From: Streptococcus mitis | GTDB lineage: Bacteria; Bacillota; Bacilli; Lactobacillales; Streptococcaceae | Direction: 5' to 3' | DNA length: 64,000 bases | Assembly (NCBI RefSeq): GCF_016658865.1 | Contig: NZ_CP067992.1 | Location: 1,321,001 to 1,385,000, forward strand | Shown: in pieces, positions 9,336 through 18,637 of the stretch | Position numbering within the stretch: the stretch's first letter is position 1 | How the letters are laid out: each line of letters starts with the position of its first letter | Program-made: the position numbers and the translations under genes | The notes under the pieces: model-generated | Databases searched by the model: none | What the model was told of the DNA's origin: nothing | Seen by the model: only the letters and a program-made list of their open reading frames with translations

Positions 9336-10670
9336 TTAGAAAATATCAAATAACAATTTCACATTGAGAATTGTTAAGATAATGGAAACGATATAGCCAA
9401 GGATGGTATTCCATTTGGCATTGGTAAATTCTCCCATCAGTGATTTCTTAGAAGTTAGATAAATCAGTGGGAAGATTGAAAATGGAAGAGCAATCGAAAG
9501 AAAGACTTGTGAATAAACCAATAACTGATCTAATGTTTTTTCCTGATGACCAAACAGAACCGCTACAATCATGACAGGCAACAAGGCAAAGAGACGAGTT
9601 GCCAAACGAATGAACCATTGAGGTAATCTCATATGCAAGAAACCTTCCATAACGATTTGTCCAGTCAAGGTACCCGTAATTGTCGAATTTTGACCACTGG
9701 CTAATAAAGCCAAGGCAAACAAGGTTGATAAGGTCGAGCTAGCTATAGCTCCTGCAATAGTAGAATCCTGCAAGGCATTATACATTTGAGAGAAGGCAGA
9801 AATCTCAGATGCATGGCCGAAAAAGAGAGCCGCCCCGAGAATTAATAGAAGGGAGTTAACCACAAAGGCCAAGGATAATTGGAGATTTGAATCCCAGGTC
9901 ATAAAGCGCACGGCTTTTCGAACATCATTCTTGTCCTTGTGATTGATTTTCCGAGTTTGAGACAAGGAAGAATGCAAATAGAGGTTATGGGGCATAACCG
10001 TTGCTCCCACGATCCCTAGTGCCAAGGTTAATTGACTTTCATGCCCTGGCAAGGGACTTTCAAATAAGGTTGCATTCGGTAGATAACCCTCAACGATTCC
10101 TTGGAAGCTTGGATGTGACAAAGCTACCAGATAGGTAAAAATTGCTAGAATGGTTAAAATCAGTGTTGTCACAATAGCTTCAATCTTCTTAAAGCCAAAT
10201 TTCATCAGAAGCAATAAGAGAAAAACATCCAACACGGTCAAGAGAATTGCTATCATAATCGGAATCTTAAAGAGAAGATTGAGAGCAATCGCTGAACCTA
10301 GAACTTCTGCCAGATCTGTCGCCATCAAGGCTAATTCTAAAATCACCCATAGACTATAACGAAGCCATTTAGGTGAATGATGAGCCGTTGCTTGAGCCAG
10401 GTCCATCTGGGTTACAATACCAAGCTTTCCTGCCATCTGCTGAAGTTGCATGGCAATGAGAGATGAAATCAAGATAACAAACAAGAGACTATACTTATAG
10501 GAAGCACCACCGACTACACTGGTAATCCAGTTTCCTGGATCCATATAACCAACTGCGACAAGAGCACCCGGACCTAAAAAGGCATTTAAATTTTGCCAGA
10601 AATGATTGTTATTTGGAGTATCGATAGATTGATTAATCTCAGAGAGTGACACTTTTTTATGAGAAGACAT
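9336..10670 (-). CDS. mntH: Nramp-family divalent metal (Mn2+/Fe2+) transporter
   Basis: 444 residues with about eleven membrane segments. The Nramp metal-site motif DPGN is in YMDPGNW (segment 1), and the partner segment 6 motif is MPHNLY. Proton-coupled manganese uptake is the known role. SD AGAAAGAGG precedes the ATG. Its promoter carries a metalloregulator-like palindrome. Confidence 0.95.
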   Translation of the reverse strand: MSSHKKVSLSEINQSIDTPNNNHFWQNLNAFLGPGALVAVGYMDPGNWITSVVGGASYKYSLLFVILISSLIAMQLQQMAGKLGIVTQMDLAQATAHHSPKWLRYSLWVILELALMATDLAEVLGSAIALNLLFKIPIMIAILLTVLDVFLLLLLMKFGFKKIEAIVTTLILTILAIFTYLVALSHPSFQGIVEGYLPNATLFESPLPGHESQLTLALGIVGATVMPHNLYLHSSLSQTRKINHKDKNDVRKAVRFMTWDSNLQLSLAFVVNSLLLILGAALFFGHASEISAFSQMYNALQDSTIAGAIASSTLSTLFALALLASGQNSTITGTLTGQIVMEGFLHMRLPQWFIRLATRLFALLPVMIVAVLFGHQEKTLDQLLVYSQVFLSIALPFSIFPLIYLTSKKSLMGEFTNAKWNTILGYIVSIILTILNVKLLFDIF

Positions 10671-10794
10671 AGATACTTACCTCTTTCTAAACCTACTTTT
10701 TCATTATTTTCTATTAGAGAAAAATAAGATTGACTTTAAACTATTAAAACAATGAAAACTATATGAAAAACATTTAGTTTTTTCATTATTTTTC

Positions 10795-10813
10795 TTAAGG
10801 CACCTTAATTATA
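10795..10813 (-). promoter_or_regulatory. mntH promoter with overlapping palindrome
   Basis: On the minus strand an extended -10 TGTTATAAT (core 10808-10813) is followed immediately by the palindrome TTAAGGCACCTTAA (10795-10808), which would cover the transcription start. This is where a manganese-dependent DtxR/MntR-type repressor would act. The regulator identity is inference. Confidence 0.55.
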
Positions 10814-10865
10814 ACAGAAAATATGATAAAAACTTAAGAAAATTCAGGACTTGATTTAATATTTA

Positions 10866-10895
10866 GGATACAACAAAATGTTGTATTCTTTTTTT
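10866..10895 (+). terminator. Terminator-like hairpin in the mntH-ssrA interval
   Basis: GGATACAAC, loop AAAAT, GTTGTATTC, then T7. No plus-strand gene ends here, so it may be a relic or stop readthrough toward the phage. Confidence 0.5.
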
Positions 10896-10922
10896 GCAAA
10901 AGAATACCAAAGAATAAAATAA

Positions 10923-10946
10923 AAAACGTTGTAAAAACAACGTTTT
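10923..10946. terminator. Original ssrA terminator, now cut off by the prophage
   Basis: Perfect palindrome AAAACGTTGT-AAAA-ACAACGTTTT. It would sit directly downstream of tmRNA if the prophage were removed. A close copy is inside the phage at 52907-52931, next to the present tmRNA. Confidence 0.6.
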
Positions 10947-10976
10947 AGAAAGATTTACAAAACAATGTAAATTATC

Positions 10977-10995
10977 AATGGAGCCGGTGGGAGTC
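10977..10995. repeat. Attachment site, left
   Basis: AATGGAGCCGGTGGGAGTC, identical to 52962-52980. It is the last part of ssrA (T-arm and acceptor stem) on the minus strand; to its right the match to tmRNA stops. Confidence 0.9.
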
Positions 10996-11027
10996 TCTGG
11001 TGCATTATTAAATCAAACTATATTTAA

Positions 11028-11051
11028 TTTTATAACTCCTTTTATAACTCT
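11028..11051 (+). repeat. Left pair of integrase arm-type sites
   Basis: Two tandem 12-mers, TTTTATAACTCC and TTTTATAACTCT, 33 bases inside the left attachment core. A matching tandem pair TTTTGTGACTCC lies on the other phage arm, giving the consensus TTTTRTRACTCY. Confidence 0.65.
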
Positions 11052-11191
11052 TTAACAAAAAACGCAATCGCTCACTGTTTTTATTTTTGATAAAACCGCT
11101 ACTCCCCCAAGCAGATGATTTTACACATTTGAAATGCGTTTATTCGATTTACATTGCATGGATTTTAAATCCAACCTTTTTCAGAGCAAAC

Positions 11192-11219
11192 AAAAAAACC
11201 GCAAGCCTGAGCCTGCGGT
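11192..11219 (-). terminator. End-of-late-operon terminator
   Basis: Minus strand ACCGCA - GGCTCAGGCT - TGCGGT then T7, about 45 bases after the lysin stop. The stretch from here to the attachment site (10996-11190) shows no gene. Confidence 0.85.
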
Positions 11220-11261
11220 GAAAGAACATTTTAGAAAGTTTCCTTTCTATTTATTTTAAGA

Positions 11262-12128
11262 TTATTTAGTGGTAATTAAGCCGTCTGGCTCAATAGCGAA
11301 CGCTTCCTTGTCAGCCAATCGTCCATCTTCAAGCATGAGGTAATAGCCACCGTTGTATGGCACGAAAGTATTCGATACCATATCGCCATTCTCTGAGTCG
11401 AGGTAATACCACTTCTCGTAGTATTTAACCCAGCCAGTCTGCATGGCACCGTCTGCATTGAAATAGTACCATTTGCCATTGATCTTCTTCCAACCGCTAT
11501 TGGCCATGTAGCCATCTTTGTCGAGCCAGTACCACTTACCATCTGTATGAAGTAGCCATTGACTCTCATACATATAGCCGTTGTCATTGAAATAGAACCA
11601 GTTTCCATCTACTGCTTCAAATTTAGATGTTGGATATGAACCGTCTTTGCGACGCCACCACCAGCCAGTGTCATCATGCTTCCAACCTGATTCATCTTCT
11701 TCAGGCGGAACGATATACCCCACAATAGAATCAACAGAGCGCTCGTTATAGCGACAAGGACCACCGACTTCCAAGAAATCAGCGTTACCGTCAATATTCT
11801 GTTCAATAGTCTTGATTGTAGAGCCATCTGAGTCCTCATAGACAAGACCAGTATGGCCATAATTCACTCCATCGCCTGCCACAAAGTTCTTAACGAAGAA
11901 CCAGCCAGCCTTAGGATATTGAGCGCCATATACCACTTGCAAGCCTGCTGATTCTGCGGACCGTAGTAAGTCGATAGCGTTACCCCATAGACGAGTACCG
12001 AAATACTCGTAGATTCCGTAGCACGTCACATCAGCACATTGATAGCCGTACATTTTATCATAGTCAACCCCAGTCCCTGCATCAGCGTGAGCCATGAGGT
12101 CGTTAATCATATCTTGTTTCTTAGACAT
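11262..12128 (-). CDS. Endolysin: CHAP domain plus choline-binding repeats
   Basis: 288 residues from the ATG at 12128, preceded by AAAGGAG nine bases away; an ATG six bases earlier is too close to that site. N-terminal CHAP peptidase/amidase (about residues 10-140) with the catalytic Cys in YQCADV and His in YGHTGLV. The C-terminal half (from GWKHDDTGWWW) is five to six choline-binding repeats (GKWYWLDKDGYM, GKWYYFN) that closely resemble phage Dp-1 Pal, ending DGRLADK...EPDGLIT. It cuts host peptidoglycan at lysis after holin release and needs choline on teichoic acid. Start overlaps the holin stop. Confidence 0.93.
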   Translation of the reverse strand: MSKKQDMINDLMAHADAGTGVDYDKMYGYQCADVTCYGIYEYFGTRLWGNAIDLLRSAESAGLQVVYGAQYPKAGWFFVKNFVAGDGVNYGHTGLVYEDSDGSTIKTIEQNIDGNADFLEVGGPCRYNERSVDSIVGYIVPPEEDESGWKHDDTGWWWRRKDGSYPTSKFEAVDGNWFYFNDNGYMYESQWLLHTDGKWYWLDKDGYMANSGWKKINGKWYYFNADGAMQTGWVKYYEKWYYLDSENGDMVSNTFVPYNGGYYLMLEDGRLADKEAFAIEPDGLITTK

Positions 12129-12465
12129 TGGCATCGTCTCCTTTCCAAGCGTCATTCATTTGCTTAACTGCTGACTCGACAAATGTATCGAGGTCACGAT
12201 CAGTCATGCTTATATTGTATTTTGTAAGCTCAGCTCGGACTTTATCACGAGCTTGCTCCAACTTTTCATCACCTTTGTAGCCTGTTTCAGCTGCTACCTG
12301 CTCAACGGCATTGACTGCGTTCTTAGCAAGGATTTCAGCGATTTTTACCGCTTTTTCTCCACCTTTGCGCAAAAGATACTCTTTTACTGCTTTTACAATA
12401 CTGCCTGTGGCTACTGCTAAAAAGCCTGTAGCAAAAGCGATAATGATTTCATTAAATTGTGACAT
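12121..12465 (-). CDS. Holin (LLH-type)
   Basis: 114 residues from the ATG at 12465 (SD AAAGGA). One clear membrane segment at the N-terminus (IIIAFATGFLAVATGSIV), then a long charged amphipathic region. Its place directly before the lysin and this layout fit the phi_LC3/LLH holin families, which open the membrane for the lysin. Confidence 0.85.
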   Translation of the reverse strand: MSQFNEIIIAFATGFLAVATGSIVKAVKEYLLRKGGEKAVKIAEILAKNAVNAVEQVAAETGYKGDEKLEQARDKVRAELTKYNISMTDRDLDTFVESAVKQMNDAWKGDDANV

Positions 12466-12482
12466 TGTTATTTTCCTTTCTA

Positions 12483-13211
12483 TTATGGCAATTTTGTTGG
12501 CCAAGGGTCGTCTGTCAAGTATGAGATGGCACTTACACGGATATCTCCGATGTCTCGGTCGGTCGGAATGTTCTCGTTAAAAGTGAATTGGATGAAATTT
12601 AAGTCAGATTTACCACCTAAATACCAAATTCCATAAGGTCTACCCTTATCGTCATAAGTTGGCCCTACAAGCGAATTCTCGCTTCTAAAACCTTCTGGAA
12701 TTCCGTTAGGATAAGTAACTTTGGCCCCTTTGTCTCCACTACTATTGTGTCTTACAAATCCAGGTCCATTTCTGCGAACAATCCCAAACCAGCCCCACTG
12801 AAGACCTCCGAATTGAAAGGTAACTAAATTGTTAACTCTTCGTATCTTAATGAACGATGTTTTACCATTTGCTACCAATTTAGAAACTGAGTTCAGGGTC
12901 CTCCAACCTGTATCACCAATTAAGACACGCCAGCCTGTGTTGTCACTCCCTTTTTCTTTTATCCATTTCAGAGCGCCATTTGTCACGTTGACATCGACAT
13001 AGGTCGTCCCTATTTCGGCTGTTATACGCCCTTCTGGCGAACCTGTACCACGGATTTCATGGCCTACGTTCTCCGGTAGTGGCAGAGTGACATTATTACC
13101 CCCGATAATTCCGAGTGTATTTCCTGTCAAGGTCAGCATTGGTTCAGGCTTTTGGTTCAGCACCTTCACATCACGGCCAACCGCTTTAGCAAATTCCTCT
13201 AAATTGCTCAT
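12483..13211 (-). CDS. Phage minor tail/fibre-associated protein
   Basis: About 242 residues, starting MSNLEEFAKAVG at 13211 (a GTG at 13220 is the alternative). The N-terminus resembles that of the next gene upstream (TKLTAFAQAVGVDIK), pointing to a shared attachment element. The middle and C-terminus are beta-rich with many Gly, Trp and Asn. It lies between fibre genes and holin, so it is probably a virion tip part. No named family is certain. Confidence 0.6.
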   Translation of the reverse strand: MSNLEEFAKAVGRDVKVLNQKPEPMLTLTGNTLGIIGGNNVTLPLPENVGHEIRGTGSPEGRITAEIGTTYVDVNVTNGALKWIKEKGSDNTGWRVLIGDTGWRTLNSVSKLVANGKTSFIKIRRVNNLVTFQFGGLQWGWFGIVRRNGPGFVRHNSSGDKGAKVTYPNGIPEGFRSENSLVGPTYDDKGRPYGIWYLGGKSDLNFIQFTFNENIPTDRDIGDIRVSAISYLTDDPWPTKLP

Positions 13212-13216
13212 AGCAA

Positions 13217-13537
13217 TCACGCTTTCGCAGCGTTATAAGTTGCGACCAGGTCGAGATTGGCAAACTCGTCAATACGACGGCCGAGGTCAGCTAGTTTTTG
13301 CACAACTGCGCCTTCAGTATCACCGCTCATGCCTGCGATCATTGTAGCAATCTCTTTCAAGGTGTCGAGATTTTCAGGAACACCGTCACCTAAAATCTCG
13401 TTTTTGACTGCCGTTTTAGCCTGTTCAATCAGTTGTGTGACTGTCGCATTGTCAACTTTACCATTAAGCAGTTGTTTCAATTCCTTGATGTCAACCCCAA
13501 CTGCTTGCGCAAATGCCGTTAATTTCGTTGTGTCCAT
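13217..13537 (-). CDS. Small phage tail-tip protein, coiled-coil type
   Basis: 106 residues. Heptad-like helical text (VTQLIEQAKTAVKNEI, LKEIATMIAGM) and an N-terminus shared with the neighbour downstream. Overlaps it at the stop codon. Common in streptococcal phages after the fibre gene; exact role unknown. Confidence 0.6.
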   Translation of the reverse strand: MDTTKLTAFAQAVGVDIKELKQLLNGKVDNATVTQLIEQAKTAVKNEILGDGVPENLDTLKEIATMIAGMSGDTEGAVVQKLADLGRRIDEFANLDLVATYNAAKA

Positions 13538-13541
13538 ATTC

Positions 13542-14033
13542 CTACACCTTTCCTAAGTTGTAATAAAAGAGTAGGTCAGGAAATTCCTGACCCACTGTGC
13601 CATCGCTACCTACAGACCTACCTGCAAGTTGATTCTTAACTTCTTCAGCAATATCCAACTCTTTAAGAGCATGGATTTCTTCTGTGACCAGATTCTTATC
13701 TGATTTTGTGATTTGAATTTGAGTCGAGTCGTCGCTTGGGAATGTATATCCACCCACAGCTACCTCGATTCGATATAAGCCAGCAGGTAAAATCATGCCC
13801 AAATTAAAAGAAACTGCACCATTTGTCACGACTGCCGTTTTGCGTAATTGCTCCTGACTCTTCGTCAACATTCTCGTCAACGTAATAGATGACTCTTGTC
13901 CTTCAAGATGTGGAATAGGCTCATGATTTTCATCAAGCAAAGAAAAGGCAAATGTGGAAGCCACATCGCCTTGCTTGACTAGAAATCCACCGTCCACTTG
14001 TTCGAGATTGGTTGAATTAAGAACATAAGCCAT
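13542..14033 (-). CDS. Baseplate upper protein-like (BppU N-terminal domain)
   Basis: 163 residues. The layout (KQGDVASTFAFSLLDENHEPI... then a beta-sandwich ending with YRIEVAV) is like the N-terminal domain of lactococcal/streptococcal BppU, which docks receptor-binding parts on the baseplate. It lacks the longer C-terminus of full BppU. Assignment moderate. Confidence 0.6.
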   Translation of the reverse strand: MAYVLNSTNLEQVDGGFLVKQGDVASTFAFSLLDENHEPIPHLEGQESSITLTRMLTKSQEQLRKTAVVTNGAVSFNLGMILPAGLYRIEVAVGGYTFPSDDSTQIQITKSDKNLVTEEIHALKELDIAEEVKNQLAGRSVGSDGTVGQEFPDLLFYYNLGKV

Positions 14034-14047
14034 TCTGCGCTCCTTTC

Positions 14048-14332
14048 TTAATTGTTATTCTGTATCAATGCTTTCAACTCTCTAACATCTTCACCTAATG
14101 ATTTAACCTGCTCAGCCAGAACCAAGATAGCCTTGTTCTGTTCGTCGTGGTTATCCAGACGTTTATTGGCCGATGTTTTAAATTCGTGCAAGTTCTCGAT
14201 GTCCTTTTCCATAATTGTGATGCGATTCTCTTGTTTTGTCGCTCTGTCTTTCATCGAAAAATAAAGACCAATCACAGGGATAAGAGATATGAAGATTTGC
14301 AAAATTAAACGTTCATATTCTGGCATAGTCAC
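14048..14332 (-). CDS. Membrane-anchored coiled-coil phage protein
   Basis: 94 residues. An N-terminal membrane segment (ILQIFISLIPVIGLYFS) then a heptad coiled coil (KDIENLHEFKTSANKRLDNH). The shape is like XhlA-type lysis accessories, and it lies a few genes before the holin, but no motif proves that role. Confidence 0.6.
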   Translation of the reverse strand: MTMPEYERLILQIFISLIPVIGLYFSMKDRATKQENRITIMEKDIENLHEFKTSANKRLDNHDEQNKAILVLAEQVKSLGEDVRELKALIQNNN

Positions 14333-14334
14333 CT

Positions 14335-14961
14335 CTATTCTTTAGGCTCAAACTTCCATGCTGCGCCTGTTCCGTCCATTTCAAGACGACCGTTGCGAGC
14401 AAAATCGCTAACTGGTTCACCGTTGTATGTAAATTCACGGTTAAGCTGAACCAAAACACGCTTACCTTCGCCGTTTACTTCCACATGATTAGGGTCTTCG
14501 ATAGTAATCAAGTCATGTGCCATGTAATGCTTACCAACTTCAGCAAGCGGAATCAACTCAACCAATTCCTTGTAGTTGGTTCCATAAGCAATTGTCTTAC
14601 CTGCTACGGCATTTAAAACGACCGCATGGATAATCTTACCATAACGGTCTGTCTCTTCCTGATTGTGCTTAACTGCTTCATCTGTCGCAGTCTGTTTCGC
14701 TTTAGTTTCAGCAAGTTCATGAGTCGCTTCTTCCAATTTCGCTTGCGTCTGAACGATTGCACTAGCTGGGTCAAGTTCAGCCTTAACCACATCAAGAACT
14801 GCCTGGATAAGCACTTCCTGACTTTCATGCGTACGGTCACCAGACAAGCCTGCTTGCTCGTAGCTATAGCGTTGGCCATGTTCTTTCTTAATGGTCACGA
14901 TTGTGACATTTTCTGGTTGACGAAAATAAGGGGCATTTGCTAATTCGTATGTTTGTGTCAT
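14335..14961 (-). CDS. DUF1366-family phage protein
   Basis: 208 residues. Begins MTQTYELANAPYFR; a central coiled coil (ATHELAETKAKQTATDE). DUF1366 proteins are found in this place, after the tail fibre gene, in streptococcal and lactococcal phages. Function not known. Confidence 0.7.
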   Translation of the reverse strand: MTQTYELANAPYFRQPENVTIVTIKKEHGQRYSYEQAGLSGDRTHESQEVLIQAVLDVVKAELDPASAIVQTQAKLEEATHELAETKAKQTATDEAVKHNQEETDRYGKIIHAVVLNAVAGKTIAYGTNYKELVELIPLAEVGKHYMAHDLITIEDPNHVEVNGEGKRVLVQLNREFTYNGEPVSDFARNGRLEMDGTGAAWKFEPKE

Positions 14962-14964
14962 GTT

Positions 14965-15165
14965 CTATTCTCCTTTTTGCATTTTAGCTTTTGTTTCTTC
15001 GAAAAGTTCTTTGAGTGCTGGGTCATATTCCAGCACTTCGTTCATTGCTTTTAATTCGCTTGTTGCGAGTTGATAAAAGGCTTCGTTTTGAGCCGATTCC
15101 AACTCACTTTTAGCAAGTTTGGTCGCTAGTGATTGTAGCACTAGCTGATTGATTGCTTCATTCAT
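14965..15165 (-). CDS. Small phage protein between fibre and DUF1366 genes
   Basis: 66 residues, helical and acidic (MNEAINQLVLQSLATKLAKS). Its start overlaps the fibre gene stop by four bases, so it is translationally coupled. Function unknown. Confidence 0.6.
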   Translation of the reverse strand: MNEAINQLVLQSLATKLAKSELESAQNEAFYQLATSELKAMNEVLEYDPALKELFEETKAKMQKGE

Positions 15166-18100
15166 GCTATTTCCTCCAATTTCTCCAATCGTTGATTTAA
15201 TTCTTGAATTGCCTTAATCAAATAAGGTACAAGTTCAAATGTGCGATATGAGTACGCACCGTCTGGGTTTTCAAAGAACGCCTCAGGAGCGTACTTCTGG
15301 ACATCCTGCGCCATGATACCGCAAGCTATATCTTCTATTTTTCCATCGTACTCCTTGCGGTAGCTGTAAGTTTTCAAGCTGTTGACAATATCAAGGCCTG
15401 AGACTGTACTGTCTTCGATATTGTTCTTATATCGACGGTCTGAAATCTCTTTATTCATTGGGATCCAGTCGTAACCTGAACCGCTGTAATAAAGATATAA
15501 ATAACCGCTAGATGGATCAATTCTTGAGTATTTTGGTGATGAAATCCAGTAACCCTCTTTATTCTTATCGTACGTATATACAATATTTCCGGTTACTTCA
15601 AGGTTTCCGTGAACTATAGGTCGATTCCAAAAATTAGCTTGATTATAACAATACATTTCACCGTTATTTTTGACATACCAAGCGTAATTGCCTGGCTTCT
15701 CCCAGTTGTTTCCCCAGTTAACCCAAAGGGCAGTCTGGCCCCATCGCCCATTACCTGAACCCATTCCGACTGCGAATTGGTTCTGGCCAGTTAGCCAGTA
15801 AGAGTTCGGGTCTTTATCATGAGTACCAATCTGGAATCCACCGATTTTCCCCTTATACCCCTCAAGCAAGGTAGCAGTAACCACAACAGACCGAAGCTTG
15901 TTGATAAAGGCCTGTTTAGCTGCAAGCGTATCTGTGAAGATGTTACTTGCTACAAGCTTGTTCGCAAAAGCTTGGTCCATTCTCACTTTGTCAGCGGTCA
16001 CTGCTTCAGCATCCAAAACAACTGTAGTCACTGAACCAGCTTCAAAATTACCTGTAGTCAACTTATCAACCATGGCCGACTTGATAACTGCCTTATCAAT
16101 CAAAGTCTCGCCAGTTATGTGGGTCAACTTACCAGTAATACGATTGTGGCCATTTGCTCCAAGATTGATACCTGAAATCAAATCGCCTGCGCTGTTGATA
16201 TTCTGAACAGACCACGAGCCGGCTAACTGACTTTGAACCGAGCGAACAGCTTCGGACATATCATCAAATTGACTTGCTTTATATCCGTGCGTTTGAGTAG
16301 CACGAACGAGCATAATCTCTTTAATTTCAACCCAGCCATTTTTAGCTAAGTAAAAATAGAGTGGATATTTATCACTATTCCCAAATTCAAAATCTCTACT
16401 GATGGTATATGTTTCGTTGAACTCTTTCCAACTGCTTGAAACTGCAGTTGAGCTTGTGGCTACATCTGAAGAAATAGCCGTTTCATTCGTTCCGTGATTT
16501 TTGGCAACAACTACAAAATTATGGTCTAATCGTCCCATAATGCGATACTTAAAATTAAGAGTGTATGTCTCACCTCTGGCCATTCTATCGATGTAGAGTG
16601 GTAGCGTGAATCCTGCGAATGTATATCCTGAATTACCAGTACATCTAATGCTAAATATACCGTTATTCACGAATACTCGCTTAGTATTGCCTTCATTGAC
16701 TAGCGTATGCCTGTCCATCGCCTTAGAGCGGACAATTAAGTTATTATCACTTCCAATGTTTTTAGCGACTTCCACTTGAAATAGCTGATTAGTCAGTGCC
16801 ATGCGAGCAACTTTATTCGAGATAGCATTCTCGTTGCTACCAATAATCCGCTCATAGAGCTGACTAGTCTCTCTGACACGTTGGAAGTCTGTCTGATTGA
16901 CCTTACCAGCAATCTGCGATGTGATGCTTGCAAATTGACCGTCTACTGTCTGCTTGTACTGAGCGATTTTTGTAGCGATGTCGTTGTTCGTCTGCGTGCT
17001 TATCGCACTAAACCGACGTTCAAGACCTCTCACATCTTCTTGATAAGCTGATTTACCAACATAATCTCTGGATATCTGCTCACGAATTGCAGACGCTTGA
17101 CGAGCGCTCTCATCTCGAGCATAACGCTGCAAGCTCTCTTGTCGTTGACCGTCCTTGTTGATATAGGTCTCAATCGTACCAATCTTGGTCAAGATACCGT
17201 CTGCAGTGCTTTTAACCTCGTTCAGCTTCGTACCATACTCAGTTTTGAAAGCCTCAATCTGGCTGAGAGCATTTTGAGATGATACTTGTAGGTTAGTAAG
17301 GTCTGCTCTTGCTCGCTCGCTAATTCGTTTCGCTTCCTGAGCGAGTGAACTGCTTGCACCAGCACTTCGTAGGGCCTCTTCGGCCTTACGCTTAGCTTCT
17401 TGGATTGAAGCGTTGTCGAACGACTGAAACTTCTTGTCGATTTCGCTTGAGATTTGACGTTTGATTTCTTCGGCTCTTGCTTTAGCGAGTTCGAATTGAT
17501 CATTAAAATCTTTTTTGATTTTTGCGACCTTTTGGTCAAAATCGTTATCTGCTTCTTCGATTTGGTTTTGGATTTGAGCTTCAAACTCGTTGAATTGCAC
17601 AATCTTCTTCGTGATGGTTCCTGCGTATGAATACTGCGCATCATTACCAGCTTTACTGTCTGCACTAATACGACCACGCAAACCGCCCTTAAATGTGAAT
17701 AATTGACTCAATACAGGCGATTTGAAGGTTTCGCCAGTGTTTGTCTTGATGGTCACCCATTCACCCACGTTAAGCAAGAGATGGCCTTGATAATTCAAAT
17801 TGAAAGGGTAATAGCGAATATTCTTAATCTTGTGGTAAAGGTTATCTAAAACCGTTTGAGACATGAACAGATTATCCAGTTCCAATGAACGACCAGTACG
17901 CATGCCGACTGTAAGAGTCTCTTTGTCTTTCTTACAACTTATCCCAGCAATCTGATACTCAATTTCACTCTTGGTCAATCCGTGCATAAAGTAGCTATCT
18001 GCTGTAATTGTGATACCTGAGTCAGTCAATTCCTTGATTTCGAGTTTACCCTCTCGATTGAAAAAACAAGACATCCCGAGCATTTGAGAAGCAAGGCTCA

Positions 18101-18629
18101 AAACATCTCTGAATGTCATTTTTTTATTTTTGGGAATCTGCTCAATTCTGTAATTCATGGATGTAATATCCATGTATTCATTTGCTAATGTGATACCTGT
18201 TTTTAGGCAAACCTCTTTGATGACGTGCCTGATTTCAGCTGGATAAGTCAAGTCCGTTACATATTCACGGTTAAGCTTGAACATTCCATCCATAAGGTCA
18301 AGCTTGGTCGTTTTACGATTGCGGTCAATCTCAATATCATTGATGAAATATTCACCCATTTTGACCCATTCGTAGGTTCCGTCGACCAAAAGGCCGATTT
18401 CAGGGTAAATCTTATCTAATTTATTGAAAGTAGTGATGATTCTTGTGAATGTGATTTTAGCACTACCAGCGCAGGTTCCGCCTGGCTTGTAAGTGTCACC
18501 CTTGATATAGCCATAATCAAAATGAGCCTCTTTAATATCGCTTGACTGATATTGCCCTACTCTGATAGCAAGAGTACGGTTCTTAGCAAACATAGCTTCA
18601 TCAAATTTCTTTCGTCTGAATATATCCAT
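15162..18629 (-). CDS. Large tail fibre/tip protein with C-terminal S74 intramolecular chaperone
   Basis: 1155 residues. N-terminal 330 residues look like a tail-associated tip domain (about 1-330), followed by a long coiled coil (about 345-600: FEAQIQNQIEEADNDFDQKV onward), a jelly-roll-like carbohydrate-binding region near 640-760, a beta-helical or stalk region, and the peptidase S74 self-cleaving chaperone at the end (SDRRYKNNIEDS..., IMAQDVQ). S74 domains trimerise fibres and then cut themselves off. Probably the host receptor binder. No separate distal-tail gene is present, so the N-terminus may do that job. Confidence 0.85.
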   Translation of the reverse strand: MDIFRRKKFDEAMFAKNRTLAIRVGQYQSSDIKEAHFDYGYIKGDTYKPGGTCAGSAKITFTRIITTFNKLDKIYPEIGLLVDGTYEWVKMGEYFINDIEIDRNRKTTKLDLMDGMFKLNREYVTDLTYPAEIRHVIKEVCLKTGITLANEYMDITSMNYRIEQIPKNKKMTFRDVLSLASQMLGMSCFFNREGKLEIKELTDSGITITADSYFMHGLTKSEIEYQIAGISCKKDKETLTVGMRTGRSLELDNLFMSQTVLDNLYHKIKNIRYYPFNLNYQGHLLLNVGEWVTIKTNTGETFKSPVLSQLFTFKGGLRGRISADSKAGNDAQYSYAGTITKKIVQFNEFEAQIQNQIEEADNDFDQKVAKIKKDFNDQFELAKARAEEIKRQISSEIDKKFQSFDNASIQEAKRKAEEALRSAGASSSLAQEAKRISERARADLTNLQVSSQNALSQIEAFKTEYGTKLNEVKSTADGILTKIGTIETYINKDGQRQESLQRYARDESARQASAIREQISRDYVGKSAYQEDVRGLERRFSAISTQTNNDIATKIAQYKQTVDGQFASITSQIAGKVNQTDFQRVRETSQLYERIIGSNENAISNKVARMALTNQLFQVEVAKNIGSDNNLIVRSKAMDRHTLVNEGNTKRVFVNNGIFSIRCTGNSGYTFAGFTLPLYIDRMARGETYTLNFKYRIMGRLDHNFVVVAKNHGTNETAISSDVATSSTAVSSSWKEFNETYTISRDFEFGNSDKYPLYFYLAKNGWVEIKEIMLVRATQTHGYKASQFDDMSEAVRSVQSQLAGSWSVQNINSAGDLISGINLGANGHNRITGKLTHITGETLIDKAVIKSAMVDKLTTGNFEAGSVTTVVLDAEAVTADKVRMDQAFANKLVASNIFTDTLAAKQAFINKLRSVVVTATLLEGYKGKIGGFQIGTHDKDPNSYWLTGQNQFAVGMGSGNGRWGQTALWVNWGNNWEKPGNYAWYVKNNGEMYCYNQANFWNRPIVHGNLEVTGNIVYTYDKNKEGYWISSPKYSRIDPSSGYLYLYYSGSGYDWIPMNKEISDRRYKNNIEDSTVSGLDIVNSLKTYSYRKEYDGKIEDIACGIMAQDVQKYAPEAFFENPDGAYSYRTFELVPYLIKAIQELNQRLEKLEEIA

Positions 18630-18637
18630 GTTCTAAC

